Positions 1 to 6,777 are shown, counted from the first letter of the stretch. The stretch: 9,000 bases of DNA from Holophagae bacterium (GCA_030609785.1 JAUWTC010000069.1:1-9000), one strand, 5' to 3'. Notes: generated from the letters alone by a model not told the origin. Translations and numbers: made by a program.

Positions 1-374
1 ACACCCAGACCGAAGAGCTCTTCGGTTCCGTCGGCGGCACAGGCCATACAACGAACGACGGCCCTGCGCTCGGCGAAGGCATCGGCCAGTTTGCAAATAC
101 CGTCCGGCCCTACCGAGGCCAACAGCCATCGGATCAGCGGCCCCGGAAAACCGTCCATGCCCTCGAGTTCTAAAGCCGTGTCCTCGACCAGAACCGGGCC
201 CTCAATCCGAGAACGGGCGTTTGAGGCCTTGTGACGGACGACGGCCTCGAGACTCAGAGACTGAACCTCCTCAAGGTCGAGAGCCCGGTGGGCCAGTTGC
301 AAACCCAACACAGCCTCGGCCTCTCGCAGCTTGTCCAAATTGGAGGTGACGAAGACCAACCGTTCCAGGTTCAT
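1..374 (-). CDS. rdgB: Ham1/ITPA-family XTP/dITP pyrophosphatase, partial (3' end off the left edge)
   Basis: The first 124 residues are in the window. The family hydrolyses non-canonical purine nucleoside triphosphates (dITP, ITP, XTP) to the monophosphate and PPi, cleaning the cytosolic nucleotide pool. Visible motifs are the N-terminal substrate loop FVTSNLDK (residues 8-15; the family usually has TGN, here TSN), E18/E20, and the block EGPVLVEDTALELEGMDGFPGP (58-79) with D65 as the likely metal/catalytic aspartate. The wording GPVLVEDT...GFPGPLIRWLL resembles the archaeal/eukaryotic ITPA branch more than E. coli RdgB. The ATG at 374 overlaps the cyclase stop by 4 nt (ATGA), so translation is probably coupled and the start is well fixed. 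Family assignment is confident; exact substrate is inferred. Confidence 0.88.
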   Translation of the reverse strand, partial: MNLERLVFVTSNLDKLREAEAVLGLQLAHRALDLEEVQSLSLEAVVRHKASNARSRIEGPVLVEDTALELEGMDGFPGPLIRWLLASVGPDGICKLADAFAERRAVVRCMACAADGTEELFGLG

Positions 375-1939
375 TTGGCGCCCCCCTCGGGGGCAACCCG
401 GTAGACAGCGATCTTTCGCGAGAGCCCCTTGAGCGGCATGTCGCCGAGATGCTCGGTTTCGAAGGCATGAGCGATGGCCGCCTGGGTAGTTTCGCCAATA
501 ACGATCTGGCCCGGTTTTGCAACGAATTCTTCGAGTCGGGCGGCGATGTTGACGGTGTTGCCCAGCACGGTGTAGTCGACGCGGGTGGCGGAGCCGATGT
601 CGCCGACGACAACGGGGCCTGAGTGGATGGCCACGCGAACCTCGACCGGCCCTTCGCCGACCGCCTTACGATCGGCGTTCCACCCGTCCAACCTCTCCAT
701 CAGCAACAATGCGCTGCGAACCGCCCTCTCGGCATGGTCGTCCTGCGGCAGCGGCGCCCCCCAGAAGGCCATGACGGCATCGCCGATGAACTTGTCCAAC
801 GTACCGCCGAACTCAAAGACGGCATCGGCTGCCAGGGAGAAAAACTGGTTGAGAAAGGCGGCGATTTCCTCCGGCGGCGAAGCCTCGCACCTGGCGGTGA
901 AGCCAACGATATCGGCGAAGAGAATGGAAGCCTCCCGCAGGGTGACTACAGGCTCTTCGCGCTCCGGCCTGGCAAGAACGGCTTCGATCACGGCCGGGGA
1001 GTGGTATCGAACCAGCCGATCCCTGGCTGCCTGCTCAGCGCGGATCCGCTCGTTGAGCTGTGCCCTCTCGATCGCGACCGCAGCGTAGTTGCCCAGTGCG
1101 GTCAAGAGGTCGAGGTCGGTCGCCGAAAACGACCCGACGTGCAGTGGAGAATCAACGTAGATGACACCGATGACCCGCTCTCGGTGCCACAAGGGGGTGC
1201 ACATCGCCGATCGAATTTGATGGATGCGAATGCTCTGCCCGCTATCGAATCTCTCATCAGCCTGGGCATCGTGAGTCAGGACGGCAACCTTCTGGCCGAC
1301 GACCATGTCGAGAATGGTCCTTGAGATCGGCACCTCCGGGGTCCCACCCTCGTCGAACTCTCGGGCTCGAAACAACTCGAGACCCGGCTCTCCCCCTTCG
1401 TCGAACAGGACAATGAACCCGCGGTCGACCTTCAGGTGATCGAAAACAACGTCCATGACCTTTTCCAGCACCGGCGCCAGGTCCCCGACCTGAATCAAGG
1501 TCTTGGCCACCTGAGCGAGGATCATGAAGACCCGGCCCCGTTCGGCCTCTTCGACGCCCGGTTGAACACCGGAGGGTTCTCCCTCGAGACCGAAATCGTT
1601 GTTGAACTCGGACAGCGGTCGAAGAAAGGTCCCCGAGGTTATGCCCATGCTCCCGGCCACGGAGTCGCAGACCTCCAATTCGAAGTTCCCGATGGTCACC
1701 AGATCACCGGGGCTGATGTTGGCCACGGTAACGAATGTGTCGTTGACCTTGACGCCGTTGGTGCTTTTCTTGTCCCTGATCTTGAAGATGCCATCGACCT
1801 CGTCAATCTCGGCATGCCGCCGAGAGACCGAGAAATCACGCAACACGATGTCGTTGTCGCTGGAACGCCCCACTGTCAGGCCACCTTGAAGCGGCACCCT
1901 ACGGGTCGTTTCGCCGTCGTCATACACAAGAACTGGCAT
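371..1939 (-). CDS. FHA-GAF-class III adenylate cyclase
   Basis: This 522-residue soluble protein should make cAMP from ATP. An FHA domain (about 1-95) carries GRS at 24-26, SRRH at 39-42 and NG at 61-62, the phosphothreonine-binding pattern. A GAF domain spans about 135-295, without the NKFDE motif of cGMP-binding GAFs. A short helical linker leads to the cyclase domain (about 330-517). Catalytic residues seen are metal aspartates D343 (FADIVGFT) and D387 (KFIGD), purine-selecting K383 and T457 (DYTVLG), and transition-state N464 and R468. The K/T pair fits class IIIb adenylate rather than guanylate cyclases. It likely acts as a homodimer, with FHA reading a Ser/Thr kinase signal and GAF a small ligand; both inputs are inferred. 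There is no Shine-Dalgarno sequence; a TACAAT box lies 7 nt before the ATG. The gene is coupled to the downstream pyrophosphatase by ATGA. Confidence 0.92.
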   Translation of the reverse strand: MPVLVYDDGETTRRVPLQGGLTVGRSSDNDIVLRDFSVSRRHAEIDEVDGIFKIRDKKSTNGVKVNDTFVTVANISPGDLVTIGNFELEVCDSVAGSMGITSGTFLRPLSEFNNDFGLEGEPSGVQPGVEEAERGRVFMILAQVAKTLIQVGDLAPVLEKVMDVVFDHLKVDRGFIVLFDEGGEPGLELFRAREFDEGGTPEVPISRTILDMVVGQKVAVLTHDAQADERFDSGQSIRIHQIRSAMCTPLWHRERVIGVIYVDSPLHVGSFSATDLDLLTALGNYAAVAIERAQLNERIRAEQAARDRLVRYHSPAVIEAVLARPEREEPVVTLREASILFADIVGFTARCEASPPEEIAAFLNQFFSLAADAVFEFGGTLDKFIGDAVMAFWGAPLPQDDHAERAVRSALLLMERLDGWNADRKAVGEGPVEVRVAIHSGPVVVGDIGSATRVDYTVLGNTVNIAARLEEFVAKPGQIVIGETTQAAIAHAFETEHLGDMPLKGLSRKIAVYRVAPEGGAK

Positions 1940-1946
1940 TGGATCT

Positions 1947-1952
1947 ATTGTA
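1947..1952 (-). promoter_or_regulatory. candidate leaderless promoter (-10 box) of the cyclase gene
   Basis: On the minus strand TACAAT (5 of 6 to TATAAT) is followed by 7 nt and then the ATG at 1939. This puts the expected transcription start on or beside the A of the start codon. No Shine-Dalgarno-like sequence lies upstream and no convincing -35 is seen. It gives the cyclase its own promoter in the short gap after the upstream gene. Confidence 0.5.
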
Positions 1953-1982
1953 TCGCGGCTCAGAGCGTGGAGGCTGACAGCT

Positions 1983-2981
1983 CTAATTCCCGTACCAATC
2001 CCTCAATCGCTTGCGTCTATTTCGATTGGGTTCGGTGTCGGCACGAATCAGAGAAAGGCGAATGGCAGGACCTCCGCAGTGGTAAAGCCGATCGGCAGCT
2101 ACCGCCCAGAAGGGTGGCGGACCCTTGGCCAGAATCTGCAACCAAACGTCGCAAGCCGCCGGGCTCATCGGGTCCACACCTCGAACCCCCAAGTTGGAAA
2201 CGCCCTTCTCCAGTACTGCAGCAACGGTGAGGTCACACTGAAGACTCAACCAGCGATCCAATCGCTCGAAGGCCTCGTCGTAGACCTTTGACCCCCAGCC
2301 CTTGCCCTGACCCCGGGGTTTGACGACCAAACGACCCATGGACAGACCTTCGATCAGGCGCATCAAGAAGACCCGATTGCCCCGGTCCCCCGACAGTTCG
2401 TAGGCACCGACCACCGCCTCCAGGTCTTGGGTACGCGCGAGACGCTCCACGGCCTTCAGGCACGCGGCCGATGATCGTTTGAAGGTGATCCCCTGCCAAC
2501 CCGGGGGCCGGCGACCTTCTTCCGCCAACGCGGATGCCAACCACATTTCAACCAATGTCGTACGCTGAACAGTCCGGGCGACGGCATCCAATTCCCCGAC
2601 CAGGCCCCGAGCGATTTCACGTGACACACCGCCTCGAACACTGGGCACATCGTCACCGATCAGGTCCCGATAGCCGTACGCCGCCGCCTGACGCAACCGG
2701 GGGGCGCCGCCTAGGAGGGCCTCACGGTACAGCGGCAGTAGCTGTGTATCGTGAAAGGCGGCCCCGCCGAGGAGCAGACTCATCTTCTGTCCGCCGCTGA
2801 GTTCGCCGGAATGCCACAGCTCCAACAAGCCCGAGGGGCCGGGCCACGCGACCAGAACGCGCTCCTCGAATTGGCCGCGGACGACGGAGTCATAGTATTC
2901 AGTTCCGAAGTGCCGAGTCTCCGGTGAAGCCACAATGGCCGGCGAAAAGGCTAGGGCGGCTGCAAGCAGTAATCCAGTCAT
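1983..2981 (-). CDS. predicted secreted, helical protein of unknown function
   Basis: I do not recognise this 332-residue protein. Residues 1-18 form a hydrophobic signal peptide ending AIVA before S19, a plausible signal peptidase I site; its n-region has no Lys or Arg, which is unusual. The mature part is rich in Leu, Ala and Arg. From about 60 to 215 it has short alternating hydrophobic helices that look like degenerate HEAT/ARM-type repeats (for example 66-108 and 171-217). Four cysteines (174, 249, 277, 302) all lie in the C-terminal half and could form disulfides in the periplasm. The tail (about 313-332) is strongly basic and ends WYGN. The ATG at 2981 is the only usual start codon before an in-frame stop upstream, and a TACACT box 7 nt before it supports it. 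It precedes the cyclase by 43 bp on the same strand; a functional link is only contextual. Confidence 0.7.
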   Translation of the reverse strand: MTGLLLAAALAFSPAIVASPETRHFGTEYYDSVVRGQFEERVLVAWPGPSGLLELWHSGELSGGQKMSLLLGGAAFHDTQLLPLYREALLGGAPRLRQAAAYGYRDLIGDDVPSVRGGVSREIARGLVGELDAVARTVQRTTLVEMWLASALAEEGRRPPGWQGITFKRSSAACLKAVERLARTQDLEAVVGAYELSGDRGNRVFLMRLIEGLSMGRLVVKPRGQGKGWGSKVYDEAFERLDRWLSLQCDLTVAAVLEKGVSNLGVRGVDPMSPAACDVWLQILAKGPPPFWAVAADRLYHCGGPAIRLSLIRADTEPNRNRRKRLRDWYGN

Positions 2982-2988
2982 CGTGCTT

Positions 2989-2994
2989 AGTGTA
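2989..2994 (-). promoter_or_regulatory. candidate leaderless promoter (-10 box) of the secreted protein gene
   Basis: The minus strand reads TACACT, then 7 nt, then the ATG at 2981. The gene has no Shine-Dalgarno sequence, so the mRNA may begin at the start codon. Box-to-ATG spacing is identical to that of the cyclase gene. No clear -35 is visible. Confidence 0.42.
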
Positions 2995-3103
2995 CCGCCA
3001 ACCTGAATACCTTGAGCTCTCGATCAGGTCTCAGGTCTCTACAGGAATCTTGCCTGATGTCGACCCGGTCGAAGGGTCAGTGGCCAATCGGCTCGGCCCA
3101 TGC

Positions 3104-3107
3104 GAGG
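3104..3107 (+). promoter_or_regulatory. ribosome binding site deciding the truA start
   Basis: GAGG lies 9 nt before the ATG at 3117. It favours this start over the ATG at 3108 and over the longer open frame beginning at 3012, whose extra residues do not resemble TruA. Confidence 0.55.
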
Positions 3108-3116
3108 ATGCACCAG

Positions 3117-3923
3117 ATGCAGACTCAGCGATTCCGCATGGTCGTAGCCTATCTCGGGGGCAACTACCGGGGGTGGCAGCGTCAGGACAACGCTCCCTCG
3201 GTCCAACGTGAGGTCGAGAAAGCACTGGCTGCGGTTTTCGACGGCTTGGCCGTAACACTGGAAGGGTCCGGCCGCACCGATGCGGGAGTGCACGCAACGG
3301 GCCAGGTAGCCCACGCCGATTTGCCGGCGACAATCCCACCAGCCAGTCTGGTCAAAGCACTCAACCACAACCTGCCTGAGACTATCCGGATCCGTTCGGC
3401 CGCCGTCGTGCCTGAGACCTTTCATTCACGAAAAAACTCACGGGGCAAGCGCTACGTCTACCGCATTCGGTGGGACGGTGCACCAATCCTGCCGCCGTGG
3501 CAGACCCTCCGCTCAGCCAACATCCGACCACCGAGAGATCCGGAGGACATCACCTCCCTGGTCTCGCTTTTCCGAGGTCGCCGCGATTGGGCCCCTTTCA
3601 CGGTCGCCAACCCGGTGACTCGAACGACCGTCCGAACGGTTTTCTCCGCAACAGCCGTCGTCCAGGCAAATGGTCTCCGGCTGGAGTTCGTCGGCGATGG
3701 CTTCCTTCGATTCCAGATCCGGCGCATGGTCGGAGCCTTACTGCAGGTCGGGTGGGGGCATTACGACCGGTCGTGGTTGGAGGCCCTGTTGATGTCCGAC
3801 CGCCACGCGCCAGACGTCTACACCTCGCCGGCTCGAGGCCTGACGCTGGAACACGTGTATTTCCGAACGCCGGGCCCCTGTTACTTTGGTAAACTGCCCT
3901 CCTTGAGCACCGATGATGATTGA
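3117..3923 (+). CDS. truA: tRNA pseudouridine(38-40) synthase TruA
   Basis: This 268-residue protein has the family's usual length. It isomerises uridines 38, 39 and 40 of the tRNA anticodon arm to pseudouridine. The N-terminal strand and loop RMVVAYLGGNYRGWQRQ is followed by the active-site block GSGRTDAGVHATGQVAH, with catalytic Asp at residue 55. The conserved active-site tyrosine is in KRYVYRI (Tyr113). The C-terminal block GDGFLRFQIRRMVGALLQVG matches the conserved GFL...R..VG motif. The start was chosen from the GAGG site and family length. The stop overlaps the uppS start by 11 nt, so truA leads the envelope-precursor run. Housekeeping function; nothing looks broken. Confidence 0.95.
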   Translation: MQTQRFRMVVAYLGGNYRGWQRQDNAPSVQREVEKALAAVFDGLAVTLEGSGRTDAGVHATGQVAHADLPATIPPASLVKALNHNLPETIRIRSAAVVPETFHSRKNSRGKRYVYRIRWDGAPILPPWQTLRSANIRPPRDPEDITSLVSLFRGRRDWAPFTVANPVTRTTVRTVFSATAVVQANGLRLEFVGDGFLRFQIRRMVGALLQVGWGHYDRSWLEALLMSDRHAPDVYTSPARGLTLEHVYFRTPGPCYFGKLPSLSTDDD

Positions 3924-4722
3924 CAGAGACGGCATTGCACGCCCGGGCACTCCGGAACGCCGAATTCTGGATGAGATCCGTCCGGAGGGTCTCCCCCGGC
4001 ATGTCGCGATGATCATGGACGGCAACGGCCGCTGGGCAGAGGCCCGGAACCTGCCGCGCGTGCAAGGCCATCGGGCTGGAGCTCAGGCCGTACGAACCAC
4101 ATTGGAAACCGCCGCGCGTCTGGGCATCGAGGTGATCACCCTCTACGCCTTCTCGACCGAGAACTGGAAGCGTCCAAAATTGGAGGTCCGCGCTCTCTGG
4201 GCCCTGCTCAAAGAGTTCATCGACTCACAACTGGACACCTTCAAGAAAAACAACCTCCGTTTTCAGACCATCGGCGACCTCGAGCGGCTGGACCCTTCGG
4301 TTAGGAAATACCTCGACCGGGCACGGCACGTGACACGGGACTGCACGGGAACCCTGGTGCAGATAGCTCTCAATTATTCGGGCCGACACGAACTGACCCG
4401 CGTCATTCGAGCCGCCGTCACCGACGCCACCCAAGGCCTTCTCGAGCCCGAGATGATTGACGAGGCCTGGATCGCCCAGCATCTTGATACGGCGGGCAGA
4501 CCCGATCCCGACCTCTTGATCCGAACCTCCGGCGAACAACGAATCTCCAATTTCCTGCTGTGGCAGATCGCATATTCGGAGATCTACTTCACCAAGGTCC
4601 TCTGGCCCGATTTCGGCACCACCGAATTCCTCGAAGCCATCCGGGTCTATCAACAGCGGGATCGTCGATTCGGCGGCCTGACCGACACCGTCCCCCCGGG
4701 AGGCAACCCTGTTCAAACGTGA
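3913..4722 (+). CDS. uppS: undecaprenyl diphosphate synthase (isoprenyl transferase)
   Basis: This 269-residue cis-prenyltransferase extends farnesyl-PP with isopentenyl-PP units to undecaprenyl-PP, the lipid carrier for peptidoglycan and surface polysaccharides; it works at the inner face of the membrane. Motifs are HVAMIMDGNGRWA (30-42) with D36 binding the diphosphate Mg2+, N38 and W41 beside it, GHRAGA (52-57), FSTENW (80-85), and RTSGEQRISNFLLWQIAYSE (204-223) with R204 and R210 contacting the IPP diphosphate and E223 conserved. The C-terminal WPDF block is present. Either ATG of the pair at 3913/3916 could be used; both lie inside the end of truA. Downstream cdsA begins inside its 3' end. 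It belongs to the classic uppS-cdsA-dxr-rseP cluster. Confidence 0.96.
   Translation: MMIDRDGIARPGTPERRILDEIRPEGLPRHVAMIMDGNGRWAEARNLPRVQGHRAGAQAVRTTLETAARLGIEVITLYAFSTENWKRPKLEVRALWALLKEFIDSQLDTFKKNNLRFQTIGDLERLDPSVRKYLDRARHVTRDCTGTLVQIALNYSGRHELTRVIRAAVTDATQGLLEPEMIDEAWIAQHLDTAGRPDPDLLIRTSGEQRISNFLLWQIAYSEIYFTKVLWPDFGTTEFLEAIRVYQQRDRRFGGLTDTVPPGGNPVQT
4698..4703 (+). promoter_or_regulatory. strong Shine-Dalgarno for a CTG start of cdsA
   Basis: GGGAGG lies 5 nt before CTG at 4709, inside the end of uppS. The frame has a stop at 4679-4681. No ATG, GTG or TTG occurs between that stop and GTG 4766, which has no Shine-Dalgarno sequence. Confidence 0.6.
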
Positions 4723-5524
4723 ACTTTTTGCCGTCATCGCCGGCCCCCTCGTTCTTGCATGCATCGTGTGGGCGCCGGGGTGGGTTTGCGCCCTTTTGAT
4801 CTCTGTCCTGGTCGTGATTGCCGGAGACGAACTTTGCCGTATGGCCCGCGGATCGGGTCTTGCCACCAGCCGTTGTCTCCCTGTGATTGCGCTGGCCGGC
4901 GTGCTGGCGGCCGCTGCCATCCGAGGTCCGGTGGGGTTGGCAATCGCAGTCGCCATCGTCGTCGTGGCGGCGCCGGCTTTCCACTTGGCCCACCCAAGGG
5001 CGCCCGAGGGCGCTCTGGCCGGAACTTCGGTCGACGTTTTCGGCATCCTCTACCTCGGCCTCACCGGCGCCTGTTTCGCCTGGCTACGCACCATGCCGGC
5101 TGATGAAACTACCGGTATCCGCCTGCTGATTTTTTTCCTCGTGGCCATCTGGATCGGGGACTCAGGCGCATACTACGTCGGCAAGAATTTCGGGCGTCAC
5201 CGCATGGCGCCTGTCCTGTCGCCCAAGAAGACCTGGGAAGGTCTGGTAGGCGGCATTGCCGCGACCTTTGGGGCCGCCGCCATATTTCAGGCCCTGTTCC
5301 CGCTGCCCTTCGGCTGGCCCCACATTCTCGGTCTGGCCGCCGTTCTCTCGGTTGCAGCACCGATCGGGGACCTCATTGTGTCGCTGTTCAAAAGGGACAC
5401 CGGCGTCAAGGACTCGTCGTCCCTGATCCCCGGGCACGGCGGCCTGCTGGACCGCACGGACAGTCTGCTCTTCTCGGCGCCCCTGGTCCTCCTCTACCTG
5501 GTGGCAGTGGGACTGATGCCGTGA
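4709..5524 (+). CDS. cdsA: phosphatidate cytidylyltransferase (CDP-diglyceride synthase)
   Basis: This integral membrane enzyme makes CDP-diacylglycerol and PPi from phosphatidic acid and CTP, the branch point of phospholipid synthesis. From CTG 4709 it has 271 residues; the first 19 (FKRELFAVIAGPLVLACI after the start) look like a normal CdsA N-terminus and complete the first membrane helix. A GTG start at 4766 would give 252 residues and cut that helix. About seven or eight hydrophobic segments are seen. The conserved IGDSGAYYVGK (about 149-159) and SPKKTWEG precede the full family signature at about 226-251 (S-x-F-K-R...K-D-S-S...P-G-H-G-G...D-R-T-D), with every signature position matched. 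It overlaps uppS by 14 nt and dxr by 4 nt (GTGA). Function is confident; the start is probable. Confidence 0.93.
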   Translation: MFKRELFAVIAGPLVLACIVWAPGWVCALLISVLVVIAGDELCRMARGSGLATSRCLPVIALAGVLAAAAIRGPVGLAIAVAIVVVAAPAFHLAHPRAPEGALAGTSVDVFGILYLGLTGACFAWLRTMPADETTGIRLLIFFLVAIWIGDSGAYYVGKNFGRHRMAPVLSPKKTWEGLVGGIAATFGAAAIFQALFPLPFGWPHILGLAAVLSVAAPIGDLIVSLFKRDTGVKDSSSLIPGHGGLLDRTDSLLFSAPLVLLYLVAVGLMP

Positions 5525-6669
5525 AACGTCTTTCCGTGCTCGGCAGCACGGGATCTATCGGAACCTCGACGCTGTCTGTGGTTGAATCGTTCCCGGATCG
5601 CTACCGCGTCGAGGCGCTGGCCGCCGGAGTCAATCTGGAGGTCCTCCGCCCGCAGATCACGACCCACAGGCCGTCGGTCGTGGCCGTCCGTCACCAAGAG
5701 GATGCGGCGACACTGGCCGGGGAATTCCCAGGGACACGCTTCAGCTGGGGTCCCGAGGGTCTCGAGGAAGTCGCCTGCGCCGAGGCTGCACACACCGTCG
5801 TCGCGGCGCTGGTCGGATCGGTCGGGCTGGCCCCGACCCTGGCGGCGATCCGGGCAGGCAAGAACGTCGCCTTGGCCAATAAGGAGACCCTGGTGGTCGC
5901 CGGGGACGTCGTGATGGCGGCCGCTGCGGATGCCGGCGTCGACATCCTGCCGGTCGACAGCGAACATAACGCAATCCACCAGGCCCTCCGCGTTGGTCCC
6001 ACGGACCGCGTCAAACGGCTGATACTGACCGCCTCCGGCGGGCCCTTCAGGACGTGGTCGGCCGAGAAAATCGGGCGGGCAACACTGGAGGAGACCCTCA
6101 ACCACCCAACCTGGAAGATGGGTCCAAAAATCACCGTGGATTCGGCAACAATGATGAACAAGGGGCTCGAGATCATCGAGGCTCACCATTTGTTCGGCAT
6201 GCCGTCGGAGGCGATCGACGTCTTGGTCCACCCTCAAAGCCTGGTCCATTCCCTGGTGGAATACGTCGACGGCACGCTGATGGCCCAACTCTCAGTCAAC
6301 GACATGCGTTTCCCGATCATGTACGCCCTGGCGTGGCCCGACCGCCTGCCCTCACCCCTGCCGGCACTCGATCTCGCCCAGGTGGCACAGCTGACCTTCG
6401 AAGCGCCGGACCCGATCAGGTTCCCCGCCCTCCGGCTGGCGCGACAGGCCCTGGAGGCCGGGGGCGAAATGCCCGCTGTCATGAACGCGGCCAACGAGGT
6501 TGTCGTCGCCGCCTTTCTCGAGGGCGCCTGCGGCTTTTCGGACATCACCTCGACCGTAGAGGGCGTGATGGACCGGTGGGCACCCCGCAATCGTCCCCTG
6601 ACCGACCTCGAGCAGGCGCTGGCTGCCGATGATGAGGCCCGGCATCTGGCCCGAGAACACCTCAGGTGA
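5521..6669 (+). CDS. dxr: 1-deoxy-D-xylulose 5-phosphate reductoisomerase
   Basis: Also called IspC, this cytosolic enzyme rearranges and reduces 1-deoxy-D-xylulose 5-phosphate to 2-C-methyl-D-erythritol 4-phosphate with NADPH, the committed step of the MEP isoprenoid pathway. It has 382 residues, normal for the family. The NADPH loop is GSTGSIGTSTL (8-18), followed by ANKETLV (119-125). The metal site is D146 and E148 (PVDSEHNAIHQ) plus E217 (MMNKGLE). Substrate-binding S172 (TASGGPFR), H195 (NHPTWKMG) and the HPQ block (237-239) are intact. The start is GTG, overlapping the cdsA stop by 4 nt with only a weak purine stretch before it, so coupling is likely. It supplies precursors for the uppS product encoded upstream. 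The dxr product is the target of fosmidomycin. Confidence 0.97.
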   Translation: MKRLSVLGSTGSIGTSTLSVVESFPDRYRVEALAAGVNLEVLRPQITTHRPSVVAVRHQEDAATLAGEFPGTRFSWGPEGLEEVACAEAAHTVVAALVGSVGLAPTLAAIRAGKNVALANKETLVVAGDVVMAAAADAGVDILPVDSEHNAIHQALRVGPTDRVKRLILTASGGPFRTWSAEKIGRATLEETLNHPTWKMGPKITVDSATMMNKGLEIIEAHHLFGMPSEAIDVLVHPQSLVHSLVEYVDGTLMAQLSVNDMRFPIMYALAWPDRLPSPLPALDLAQVAQLTFEAPDPIRFPALRLARQALEAGGEMPAVMNAANEVVVAAFLEGACGFSDITSTVEGVMDRWAPRNRPLTDLEQALAADDEARHLAREHLR

Positions 6670-6688
6670 ATACACCAAGCGCCCCAAT

Positions 6689-6697
6689 TGTTATAAT
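6689..6697 (+). promoter_or_regulatory. extended -10 promoter for rseP
   Basis: TGtTATAAT is a perfect extended -10 element, TGn followed by consensus TATAAT at 6692-6697, 20 nt after the dxr stop. No good -35 is visible, as is common for extended -10 promoters. The start of transcription is expected near 6704-6705, giving a leader of about 80 nt for rseP. Confidence 0.65.
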
Positions 6698-6704
6698 GAT
6701 CTGA

Positions 6705-6746
6705 TGGTCCGGCATAAGGGCGGATGAATCCGTCGATGCGGGACCA
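6705..6746 (+). promoter_or_regulatory. long stem-loop in the rseP 5' leader
   Basis: TGGTCC (6705-6710) pairs with GGACCA (6741-6746). After a G/G mismatch, GCAT (6712-6715) pairs with ATGC (6736-6739). After a small internal loop, GGCGGA (6719-6724) pairs with TCCGTC (6729-6734, one G-U pair) around the tetraloop TGAA. The whole 42 nt forms one nearly continuous hairpin of about 16 pairs starting at the predicted first transcribed base. No T-run follows, so it is not a typical terminator. It could stabilise the mRNA, control rseP translation, or be a DNA operator. Confidence 0.5.
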
Positions 6747-6749
6747 GTC

Positions 6750-6769
6750 GGTTGACTGTCGGGTCAACC
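6750..6769 (+). promoter_or_regulatory. second stem-loop just before the rseP ribosome binding site
   Basis: GGTTGAC (6750-6756) and GTCAACC (6763-6769) form a perfect 7-bp stem with a 6-nt loop, ending 4 nt before the GGAG ribosome site. An alternative 5-bp pairing, CAGTC (6745-6749) with GACTG (6754-6758), excludes it and would break the last pairs of the first hairpin. Two mutually exclusive folds are therefore possible. Confidence 0.42.
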
Positions 6770-6773
6770 CTTT

Positions 6774-6777
6774 GGAG
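6774..6777 (+). promoter_or_regulatory. ribosome binding site deciding the rseP start
   Basis: GGAG lies 6 nt before ATG 6784. The upstream in-frame ATG at 6724 falls inside the leader hairpin and would add about 20 residues that do not resemble an RseP N-terminus. Confidence 0.6.

Larger units (their letters stand above)
2982..3116. promoter_or_regulatory. divergent intergenic region with repeated TCAGG/CCTGA words
   Basis: This 135-bp spacer separates the minus-strand secreted-protein gene from truA. It holds CCTGA at 3002-3006, a tandem heptamer TCAGGTC TCAGGTC at 3024-3037, and CCTGA at 3053-3057. The outer copies are inverted relative to the tandem pair: ACCTGA with TCAGGT, and ATCAGG with CCTGAT. 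The pattern could be an operator for a regulator shared by both directions. No good plus-strand -35/-10 pair is visible for truA. Confidence 0.3.

Noticed and set aside
1436..2230. Long plus-strand open frame (264 codons) antisense to the cyclase and secreted-protein genes
   Set aside because: It has no family resemblance and crosses two real minus-strand genes. High GC content produces such antisense frames by codon bias.
3012..3116. N-terminal extension of truA from an upstream in-frame start at 3012
   Set aside because: The extra 35 residues do not resemble TruA, and the GAGG ribosome site fits ATG 3117.
4711..4729. Small hairpin GTTCA-AACG-TGAAC followed by T5 at the uppS/cdsA junction, resembling a terminator
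   Set aside because: The stem is only 5 bp and weak. It lies inside an overlapping gene junction where termination would cut the operon, and the T5 encodes part of cdsA.
4225..5046. Minus-strand open frame (273 codons) antisense to uppS and cdsA
   Set aside because: It is compositionally biased, has no domain, and fully overlaps conserved genes.
5130..5136. Run of seven T residues inside cdsA
   Set aside because: It encodes Ile-Phe-Phe of a membrane helix and has no preceding stable inverted repeat.
5494..6288. Long minus-strand open frame (264 codons) antisense to dxr
   Set aside because: dxr is intact with all catalytic residues; the antisense translation is rich in Arg, Asp and Gln with no recognisable domain.
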